Part shown: positions 53,550 through 60,899 of the stretch, piece after piece
How positions within the stretch are numbered: position 1 is the stretch's first letter
Layout: each line of letters opens with the position of its first letter
From: Rhodohalobacter sp. SW132
Lineage (GTDB): Bacteria > Bacteroidota > Rhodothermia > Balneolales > Balneolaceae
Length of the DNA stretch: 64,000 nucleotides
Assembly: GCF_003390325.1 (NCBI RefSeq)
Contig: NZ_QUOK01000013.1
Span: forward strand, 1 to 64,000
Direction of reading: 5' to 3'
Translations under genes and position numbers: made by a program
The notes under the pieces: generated by a model
Told to the model about the DNA's origin: nothing
What the model saw: the letters and a program-made list of their open reading frames with translations, nothing else
Databases searched by the model: none

Positions 53550-53601
53550 TATCAGAACAGTTTAGCAAATTTAGCAATTAACGTATAGTAACAGGTGCAT
53601 T

Positions 53602-54858
53602 ATGGATCAGGAAAATGAACGTATTGTAGTAGGGCTTGACATCGGAACAACGAAAGTTTGTGCGGTTGTTGCCTCTATTGATGAACAGGATAAAATTCAC
53701 ATTCTGGGCGTTGGCAAAGCGCCGAGTGACGGCCTGAACCGCGGTGTTGTGGTTAACATCGATAAAACGGTGAACGCCATTAAAAACGCGGTTGAACAGG
53801 CACAGCTCGCTTCCGGCATTGAGGTGAATTCCGTAAATGTTGGTATAGCCGGCGACCATATCCGGAGTATCCGCAGCAAGGGCGTCATCACCATCAACAA
53901 TAAAGACAAAGAAATTACGGTGAAAGATGTAGAGCGACTCCTGGAGGACTGCCAGCGTATCATGCTGCCGCCCGATCAGCAGATCATTCATGTGATTCCA
54001 CAGGAGTTTGTTGTAGATGGGCAAGACGGCATCAGCGATCCGGTAGGTATGAGCGGCATGAGAATGGAAGCGGAGGTGCATATTATCACCGGGCTCGTGT
54101 CGGCTGCAAAAAATCTTTACCGCTGTGTAGAACGAGCGGGCTATCAGGTGGCTGATATTATCCTTGAACCGCTCGCAAGCTCCTACGCCGTACTCGACGA
54201 TGAAGAGAAGGAAGCAGGCGTTGTGCTTGTGGATATCGGGGGCGGAACCACCGACCTCGCCGTATTTCAGGAAAATACCATCCGGCACACCGCCGTCATC
54301 GCCATCGCTGGAAAGAAAGTTACCGATGATATAAAAATGGGGCTGAGTGTACTTGATGACCAGGCCGAAAAACTAAAACATCAATATGGTGAAAGTTTCG
54401 TGGATATGATTGAACAGGATGAATCAATTACCATCCCCGGAATTGCAGGCCGCCCTCCGAAAGAGATCACCAAGAGTATTCTTGCAAAAATTATCCAGGC
54501 ACGGATGGAAGAGATACTGGAGATTATAGCCATTGAAGTGAAACGCAGCGGATATTCCGATTCTCTAAGTGCAGGGATCGTGATTACGGGCGGAGGTTCA
54601 CTCATCAAAAATGTATGCCCTCTCGCGAACGAAGTACTGGGAATGGACGCAAAAGTGGGCCGGCCCCTCGGTCTTGCAGGCGGGCTTACAGAAGAGGTGG
54701 ACAGCCCGATTTACGCCACAAGTGTAGGCCTTGTTCTGCACGCCCTGAAAACAGGTGAATCTAATGAACAGGTTATCGGCAAAAGCCGTGACAAGAGTGT
54801 GGAACAAGTGATGTCCAAAATTACCGACAGGATGAAAACATGGTTCAAAGAACTTTAG
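53602..54858 (+). CDS. ftsA: Cell-division actin homologue FtsA
   Basis: A 418-residue actin-fold ATPase that tethers FtsZ to the membrane. Phosphate-1 loop IVVGLDIGTTKVCAVVAS, phosphate-2 LVDIGGGTTDLAVF and adenosine motif IVITGGGSLIKNV. The C-terminal end (MSKITDRMKTWFKEL) is the amphipathic membrane-targeting helix. The 52-bp gap upstream holds two TAGCAA words. Confidence 0.97.
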   Translation: MDQENERIVVGLDIGTTKVCAVVASIDEQDKIHILGVGKAPSDGLNRGVVVNIDKTVNAIKNAVEQAQLASGIEVNSVNVGIAGDHIRSIRSKGVITINNKDKEITVKDVERLLEDCQRIMLPPDQQIIHVIPQEFVVDGQDGISDPVGMSGMRMEAEVHIITGLVSAAKNLYRCVERAGYQVADIILEPLASSYAVLDDEEKEAGVVLVDIGGGTTDLAVFQENTIRHTAVIAIAGKKVTDDIKMGLSVLDDQAEKLKHQYGESFVDMIEQDESITIPGIAGRPPKEITKSILAKIIQARMEEILEIIAIEVKRSGYSDSLSAGIVITGGGSLIKNVCPLANEVLGMDAKVGRPLGLAGGLTEEVDSPIYATSVGLVLHALKTGESNEQVIGKSRDKSVEQVMSKITDRMKTWFKEL

Positions 54859-54995
54859 CAATCCAGAAAAAAGTTCTGCCCGGCAAATGCCAGACAAGAG
54901 GCAGAACAAATAGCAACAGCCGCACAATGCGGTTTAATAGATACACAACCAGCAATCTACAGAAACATTTATAGCAATCTAAAAGGAGTAAACAA
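54856..54995 (+). promoter_or_regulatory. Structured ftsA-ftsZ gap with TAGCAA words
   Basis: The 137-bp gap holds a hairpin with arms GTTCTGCC (54873-54880) and GGCAGAAC (54900-54907), a small one CCGCA/TGCGG (54920-54932), TAGCAA at 54856, 54911 and 54972, and AGCAATCTA at 54951. The last copy (TAGCAATCTA) abuts the ftsZ ribosome-binding site AAAAGGAG. No T-run follows the hairpin. It may be a processed or regulated ftsZ leader. Confidence 0.55.
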
Positions 54996-56321
54996 ATGAA
55001 TAACATAACACCAAGCTTTAGCTTTGACGAACAAGGTCAGGATAACGCAAAAATAAAAGTAATAGGCGTTGGAGGCGGCGGCGGAAATGCCGTCAACAAC
55101 ATGATTAACAAGGGGCTGGACAGCGTGGAGTACATTGCGCTGAACACCGATGCGCAGGCCCTGAAAAACAATAAAGCCGATGTGGCGATCCAGGTAGGAT
55201 CAAACCTTACCAGCGGACTCGGTGCAGGTGCACGTCCCGAAATCGGACGCGAAGCTGTAGAAGAGAACCGCCACGATCTGGATGAGGCAGTCGATTCAGC
55301 CGATATGATTTTTATAACCGCCGGTATGGGCGGCGGAACAGGTACAGGCGGTGCCCCCGTAGTCGCCGGAATTGCCAAACGGAAGGGGATTCTCACCGTG
55401 GGAATTGTCACTACACCGTTTACAAGCGAAGGAAAAGTGCGGATGAAATACGCGCTGGAGGGAATCACCGAGCTCAAGAAAAATTGCGACACGGTTATTG
55501 TAATTCCCAATGAGCGGCTCCTGGATATTTCCGACGAAAACACCACGCTTATCGAAGCGTTCGAGATGGCTAACGAAGTCCTCTATAACGCAACCCGCGG
55601 TATTTCAGACCTGATTTTGATGCCCGGACTGATTAACCTCGACTTTGCCGATGTACGCACAACCATGATCGACGGTGGCGCAGCCATTATGGGTTCAGCT
55701 ACCGCTAATGGCCCCGACCGTGCAGAACTCGCAGCCCGTGAAGCGATCAACTCTCCCCTGCTCGACGGGGTAAGCATCCGTGGTGCCCGAAATGTACTTG
55801 TAAACATTTCTGCCGGACGAAATCTCGGTATGCGGGAAACAACAACGGCCACAAGCATAATCCAGCAGGAAGCCGGTGATGATGCAGAAATTATACTCGG
55901 TACAGTGCTCGACGAGTCGTTTGATGAGGAGATGCGTGTAACCGTTATCGCCACAGGTTTTGATCTGAGTGATGATCGTACACGAGCAAAAATTGCTCCC
56001 AATTCCGAAAAAGATCAGAAAAAAGAGTCGTTAACTTCCAGCCTGCCAAAGGCAAAACAGGTAGGACGAACATACAATAATAAAGATGGTCAGTTTTACA
56101 AAGGGGAAGGAAACCTCAAAGAGCTCGACTCACCGGCCATTCATCGCCGGGAACTGAAATATATCCACTCCAATGAAATGGAGGAGGAAAGCGAGAACGC
56201 ATCTGAAATCCGCAGGGCACGGCGAGAAGCAAGCGGTAATACCCTGCTGAACAACCGTGAAGAGAAGATCGACAAACGCGATACAGATCAGCCCGCATTT
56301 CTGCGAAAAATCATGGATTGA
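54996..56321 (+). CDS. ftsZ: Cell-division tubulin homologue FtsZ
   Basis: A 441-residue GTPase forming the Z-ring. GTP-binding motifs GVGGGGGNAVNNMI and GGGTGTGGAP, and the T7 loop NLDFADVRTTMIDGG with the catalytic Asp. A charged variable linker (about 320-425) leads to the C-terminal peptide DQPAFLRKIMD that binds FtsA. It has a strong ribosome-binding site (AAAAGGAG, 7 nt before ATG), the best of the cluster, in line with high expression. Last gene of the dcw cluster. Confidence 0.98.
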   Translation: MNNITPSFSFDEQGQDNAKIKVIGVGGGGGNAVNNMINKGLDSVEYIALNTDAQALKNNKADVAIQVGSNLTSGLGAGARPEIGREAVEENRHDLDEAVDSADMIFITAGMGGGTGTGGAPVVAGIAKRKGILTVGIVTTPFTSEGKVRMKYALEGITELKKNCDTVIVIPNERLLDISDENTTLIEAFEMANEVLYNATRGISDLILMPGLINLDFADVRTTMIDGGAAIMGSATANGPDRAELAAREAINSPLLDGVSIRGARNVLVNISAGRNLGMRETTTATSIIQQEAGDDAEIILGTVLDESFDEEMRVTVIATGFDLSDDRTRAKIAPNSEKDQKKESLTSSLPKAKQVGRTYNNKDGQFYKGEGNLKELDSPAIHRRELKYIHSNEMEEESENASEIRRARREASGNTLLNNREEKIDKRDTDQPAFLRKIMD

Positions 56322-56399
56322 TGACGTCTCTGTAGAATTGCAACCATTCTTATAAATATAGATGGGTATGCTATGCCCATGCTATAGATTGCTAAATCA

Positions 56400-56436
56400 A
56401 AAAGGAGTTCCTTTGATCGGGAGCTCCTTTTCTATT
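56400..56436 (+). terminator. Terminator after ftsZ
   Basis: Stem AAAAGGAG (56400-56407) and CTCCTTTT (56424-56431), 16-nt loop, followed by CTATTTTAT. It lies about 80 bp after the ftsZ stop. Confidence 0.75.
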
Positions 56437-56815
56437 TTATATTGATTTGTGGCATCGATAAAACTTCGGGGAGTCATCGGATGAGTTTTTTTAAAAAAAT
56501 TGAGTCGCATTGAATCAATATATAATTCATAGATGCCTCATCCGAGGATTTACTATCTATAGCTCACAACTAACATGACAATAGGCTGAATTCGCAGATC
56601 AGAAAATAGCTAATCTCAAGATTCTGTCTCTCCATTCATCAACAATCCAACATCATACCTTACATATATTTTTTAGCACACTAAAATATTAAAAAAGCGC
56701 TTCCTTAAATATTTTGAAATTTCATTATATTTTGATGAATTCTTAATCAAAAGTTCACTCAATTTTGCTATTTATTAGATGAGTACTTAACACTCACCAA
56801 AAAGACGAGAGTAAT
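56437..56815. other. Intergenic region upstream of pckA
   Basis: About 380 bp, AT-rich, no gene seen. It contains GTCATCGGATGAG and CCTCATCCGAGG, which resemble the second hairpin upstream of mraZ. The pckA promoter should lie near its right end. Confidence 0.45.
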
Positions 56816-58420
56816 ATGAGCAAGCAAACATTCGACCTCACCAAACATGAAATAACTGTAAAAAATATCATCAGAAATCCCGCGCCAGGGAGATTCTATG
56901 AAGATGCAATCAAGTACGATCCGGGATCTGTTATTACCGACAACGGCTCACTGGTTGTACGGTCAGGTAAACGAACCGGACGTAGCCCCGCCGATAAACG
57001 GGTTGTTAAAACTGCCAATATCAGCGACGAAATCTGGTGGGGAGATATCAACATTGCCCTGGACGAGCACACCTATAAAATCAATCACAAAAGAGCCACC
57101 GATTACCTGAATACATGCGAGCGGCTGTATGTAATTGACGGGTTTGCCGGATGGGATCCAAACTACCGGCTGAAAGTCAGAATTATTGCAGAGCGTCCCT
57201 ACCACGGCCTCTTCATGCATAACATGATGATCCGTCCATCAAAAGAAGAGCTTGAAAATTTTGGCGATCCTGATTTTGTAGTCTTCAACGCAGGTAAATT
57301 TCCGGCCAACACGTTTACGGAAGGAATGACATCAGATGCCAGTGTTGACGTTAACTTCGAAACAAACAGCATGGTCATTCTCGGTACGGAATACGCCGGT
57401 GAGATGAAGAAAGGAATCTTTTCTGTGATGCACTACCTGATGCCCAAAAGAGAAGTCCTCTCCATGCACTGTTCGGCTAATGAAGGAGACGAGGAGGAAG
57501 ATGTCGCGCTGTTCTTCGGCCTCTCCGGAACCGGTAAAACTACGCTCTCAGCCGACAGCAGCCGAAAACTAATCGGTGACGATGAGCACTGCTGGAGCGA
57601 TGACGGCGTGTTTAACATCGAAGGTGGCTGCTACGCCAAAACCATCAATCTGTCCCGCGAGAACGAACCGGAAATTTATGACGCGATTAAGTTCGGCACC
57701 GTTCTGGAAAATGTCGGATACGATCCCGATACGCGAAAAGTTGATTACACCGACACATCCATCACTCAAAACACGCGGGCGTCCTACCCGATTGAGTACA
57801 TCAACAATGCGAAAATTCCATGCACCACAGGGCATCCGAAAAACATCATTTTCCTTGCATATGATGCATTCGGTGTACTTCCCCCGGTAAGTAAACTCAC
57901 TCCGGAGCAGGCGATGTATCACTTCATCAGCGGATACACCGCAAAAGTAGCCGGAACCGAGATGGGCGTAACCGAACCTCAGGCAACATTCTCTGCCTGT
58001 TTCGGAGCCGCATTCCTGATATGGCCTCCAAGCAAATATGCCGAAATGCTTGCCGAAAAAATGAGAGCACACGGTTCAAAAGCGTGGCTGGTCAACACAG
58101 GACTCACCGGTGGCGGATACGGAACAGGCCAGCGGATCGACCTGAAGAGTACACGGGCAATTATCAACGCCATTCATGCAGGAGACCTGGATGATGCTCC
58201 AACCGTTAAAGATGAAGTATTCGGCTTTGAAATTCCTACAGAATGCCCCGATGTTAAATCAGATATTCTGATTCCTAAAAACACCTGGGATGATGTGGAT
58301 GCCTACAACAAACAGGCCGAAAAACTGGGTAATCTCTTTACCAAAAACTTTGAAAAGTTTGAAAAAGAGAGCAGCGAAGAGATCATAAACGCAGGGCCAA
58401 ATGTAAAGCAACCTGCCTAA
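56816..58420 (+). CDS. pckA: ATP-dependent phosphoenolpyruvate carboxykinase
   Basis: A 534-residue cytoplasmic enzyme converting oxaloacetate and ATP to PEP, CO2 and ADP, the entry step of gluconeogenesis. Family motifs: [17 protein letters not shown] (substrate Arg), [21 protein letters not shown]-loop [33 protein letters not shown] and the adenine region [11 protein letters not shown]. Length is typical. It is monocistronic with its own terminator. Confidence 0.97.
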   Translation: MSKQTFDLTKHEITVKNIIRNPAPGRFYEDAIKYDPGSVITDNGSLVVRSGKRTGRSPADKRVVKTANISDEIWWGDINIALDEHTYKINHKRATDYLNTCERLYVIDGFAGWDPNYRLKVRIIAERPYHGLFMHNMMIRPSKEELENFGDPDFVVFNAGKFPANTFTEGMTSDASVDVNFETNSMVILGTEYAGEMKKGIFSVMHYLMPKREVLSMHCSANEGDEEEDVALFFGLSGTGKTTLSADSSRKLIGDDEHCWSDDGVFNIEGGCYAKTINLSRENEPEIYDAIKFGTVLENVGYDPDTRKVDYTDTSITQNTRASYPIEYINNAKIPCTTGHPKNIIFLAYDAFGVLPPVSKLTPEQAMYHFISGYTAKVAGTEMGVTEPQATFSACFGAAFLIWPPSKYAEMLAEKMRAHGSKAWLVNTGLTGGGYGTGQRIDLKSTRAIINAIHAGDLDDAPTVKDEVFGFEIPTECPDVKSDILIPKNTWDDVDAYNKQAEKLGNLFTKNFEKFEKESSEEIINAGPNVKQPA

Positions 58421-58443
58421 CCGATTCAACCTAATATTATAAA

Positions 58444-58490
58444 AACCGGCAGCTCTGTATCATTAATTCAAGAGCTGACCGGTTTTTTTT
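58444..58490 (+). terminator. Terminator after pckA
   Basis: Arms AACCGGCAGCTCT and AGAGCTGACCGGTT pair with one bulge around a 14-nt loop, followed by eight T residues ending near 58490. Confidence 0.85.
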
Positions 58491-58806
58491 GATCTAATCC
58501 CATCTTAACTATTCAACAAATAATAATCTATTCCGGTTTTCCATCTATCTCCTCATCAAAACCGGTCAAAACCTTACAGATTTAGAATTAATACGATATC
58601 AGGTTTTGTTCCTCAAGTATCCTGTCAGGGCCGGGTACTGGGTGGATTTAAATCGCCTGCCAGCAGAAACAATGTGCTAACGAGGCGGCGAGGCAAGGTT
58701 GTCAAAAATGGCATATGACTTATCATTGATATAATATTATTTAATATAATAGACTATTAATGAATTTTAAATTATACTACTGTTTTACACTATACTGCCT
58801 ATTAAA
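58491..58806. other. Intergenic region upstream of the signalling operon
   Basis: About 315 bp, AT-rich on its right side. No gene or repeat recognised. Promoter of the phosphatase gene expected here. Confidence 0.4.
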
Positions 58807-60117
58807 ATGACTGAAGACAGCAAATATCTTTTAGAGGAGAACAAACGCCTTCGGAGAGCAGTTGATGAGTTGGCAATACTGAATGATCTTGCCCTGGCCA
58901 TAAGCGGCAGCCTGGATAGTGAAAAAATTATGCGTTCAATAATCAGTAAATCTATTCGTGCACTAAACGCAGAGCAGGGAGACATCACACTGATAGATGA
59001 GGAAAAGTCAAATCCTACTCATACGCTTGTCAGAAGTATGATTACTACTAGTGAACATTCTCCTTTACATCTCAATCAGAATCTTCTTGGTTGGATGCAG
59101 TTGAACAAAAAACCTCTCTTAATTAATGAACCTGAAAATGATACCCGATTTCGAAATGTCAAGTGGGACAGCACCATCTACTCACTGCTGAGTGCTCCTC
59201 TTATGGCTCGCTCAAAACTGATTGGTATTGTAACCGTATACAATAAGCGTTCGAACAAACATGGTGGTTTCTCGGAATCGGATCAGCGATTGCTCTCTAT
59301 CATATCAGCCCAGTCGGCACAGGTGGTGGAAAACGCACGTCTTTATGAAGAAGAAAAAGCTTATGAGTTTATGCGCAGAGAGCTCGAACTGGCCTCATCT
59401 ATACAGAAGAAGATGCTTCCGCCCAATTCTCCTAAAATTACTGAATATGCTGTTGCTGGTAAAAACGTAACGGCCAGTGAAGTCGGCGGTGATTATTTCG
59501 ATTACATTCAGATGGACAATCACCTATGGGCTTTTTGCCTGGGCGATATCAGCGGAAAAGGCCTGCCCGCTTCATTGCTTATGACCAATCTGCAGGCTAT
59601 TCTCAGGGGGCAAACGTATCATCTGAAAAAACCCGGTGACATTCTTAAAAATGCGAACAGGCAACTATATCAAAGTACAAGTGCCGAAAAATTTGCAACA
59701 CTTTTCCTGGCCATACTTGATACTTCAACGCATACATTTCACTACTCAAATGCCGGTCACGATTATCCCTTTTTACTGAAAACAGATGGATCACACCAAC
59801 GGCTAAAAACGGGTGGCCTGCCTCTGGGTATGATGGAGGATTCAGAATATGATGAAGAATCGGTTCTAATGCAAAAAGACGACCTGCTGTTTGTTTTTTC
59901 TGATGGTGTTACCGATGTAACCAACGAAAATGAAAAAATGCTTGGAGAGGAGTTAATTCTGGACTTGTTAAACCGGGCAATTTCAGAAAATGAAATGCCG
60001 GATCACCTCATCAAAATAGTAGTGGATACATGTAAGAATCACTGCGGAAATGCAAAGCTGTTTGATGATATCACTGCAATTGCTTTGAAAAGAACCGCAA
60101 TTAATGGAGAGGAATAG
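58807..60117 (+). CDS. GAF-SpoIIE (PP2C-type) phosphatase
   Basis: A 436-residue cytoplasmic protein. A short coiled coil (1-25) precedes a GAF sensor domain (about 25-175: LAILNDLALAISGSLDSEKI to QLLGWM-like core and LIGIVTVYNK), a linking helix (ELELASSIQKKMLPP) and a SpoIIE/PP2C domain (about 205-430). Metal-binding Asp residues are in VGGDYFDY, CLGDISGKG and FVFSDGVTD. This is the RsbU-like layout, in which a bound signal tunes dephosphorylation of a partner, usually an anti-anti-sigma factor. No such partner is in the window; the Ser/Thr kinase two genes downstream is a natural counterpart. First gene of the operon. Confidence 0.93.
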   Translation: MTEDSKYLLEENKRLRRAVDELAILNDLALAISGSLDSEKIMRSIISKSIRALNAEQGDITLIDEEKSNPTHTLVRSMITTSEHSPLHLNQNLLGWMQLNKKPLLINEPENDTRFRNVKWDSTIYSLLSAPLMARSKLIGIVTVYNKRSNKHGGFSESDQRLLSIISAQSAQVVENARLYEEEKAYEFMRRELELASSIQKKMLPPNSPKITEYAVAGKNVTASEVGGDYFDYIQMDNHLWAFCLGDISGKGLPASLLMTNLQAILRGQTYHLKKPGDILKNANRQLYQSTSAEKFATLFLAILDTSTHTFHYSNAGHDYPFLLKTDGSHQRLKTGGLPLGMMEDSEYDEESVLMQKDDLLFVFSDGVTDVTNENEKMLGEELILDLLNRAISENEMPDHLIKIVVDTCKNHCGNAKLFDDITAIALKRTAINGEE

Positions 60118-60120
60118 ATC

Positions 60121-60879
60121 ATGTACTTGAGAATGGTAGAAGCTACGGTTAAGGAGGAAGAGAATTTGAGTTTAGAAAACCTTTACACTGAGATCATTCT
60201 TAAGGTCCTCGGAAAAACAGATGGATGCATCTTTGCCGGGCTTTTACAACATCGCGATAAGCCAAGAAAGTATATTTCGCTAACGCTGTGGAGCAGTAAA
60301 ACAGACGCAGAGGCTTACGTGCAGTCAGGTGATTACAACAAAAACGTAGTAACAGTGCAGCATACCCTGGAGGAAGGCAACGAATGGAAAATTCAGCTTA
60401 CCAGGAATAACACGGTTGAATACTCGCCTGTGCAAAGCACACCTACTGTGACGTCCTATCCCGTGGCAGACCGGCTCGATTCTCTACCGCCGCATATTGC
60501 TGAAAAAAGCAGCCACCTTCGAATTCTCTCTCTGAAAGTTAATAAGGGTGATAAAAATGAGTTTTCGCGTATTTATAACACAGAAATTTTACCCGCCCTA
60601 AAAAATGTTAACGGCTGCCGTTACGCTTTTTTACTTGACAATTTTGAACATAATGAAGAAATGATCTCCCTCACAGTTTGGGATGATATCGCCTCAATTG
60701 AACACTATGAACAGGGCGGTACGTTTGATGGATTCATGAAAAAACTCGGGCCAACTTTAGGTGAGTTATACCAGTGGAAAATGGCCCTTGAAAGTCAATC
60801 CAGTTCATTAAAAACCGTAACCAGCCAGGATATTGGCATAAGTAAGTTCCGGATGATCACGGGAAAGAATTTCGGTTAG
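60121..60879 (+). CDS. Protein with two ABM-like (dimeric alpha-beta barrel) domains
   Basis: A 252-residue cytoplasmic protein, 3 bp after the phosphatase gene. Residues about 1-100 and 130-245 are two similar halves, each with the ferredoxin-like pattern of antibiotic-biosynthesis monooxygenase (ABM) domains: ILKVLGKTDGCIFAGLLQHR and ISLTLWSSKTDAEAYVQSGD, repeated as EILPALKNVNGCRYAFLLDN and ISLTVWDDIASIEHYEQGGT. Two domains in one chain can form a barrel without dimerising. ABM domains bind small hydrophobic or redox molecules, or serve as structural sensors. Its place between phosphatase and kinase suggests a sensor or scaffold in signalling, not metabolism. That role is inferred. Confidence 0.8.
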   Translation: MYLRMVEATVKEEENLSLENLYTEIILKVLGKTDGCIFAGLLQHRDKPRKYISLTLWSSKTDAEAYVQSGDYNKNVVTVQHTLEEGNEWKIQLTRNNTVEYSPVQSTPTVTSYPVADRLDSLPPHIAEKSSHLRILSLKVNKGDKNEFSRIYNTEILPALKNVNGCRYAFLLDNFEHNEEMISLTVWDDIASIEHYEQGGTFDGFMKKLGPTLGELYQWKMALESQSSSLKTVTSQDIGISKFRMITGKNFG

Positions 60880-60899
60880 TTTCTTGAAAGCAGGATGTT

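Noticed and set aside
40651-56485. Inverted 13-nt match (CTCATCCGATGAC against GTCATCGGATGAG) flanking the dcw cluster
   Set aside because: Exact 13-nt matches between some pair of positions are expected by chance in a window of this size, so flanking alone is not evidence.
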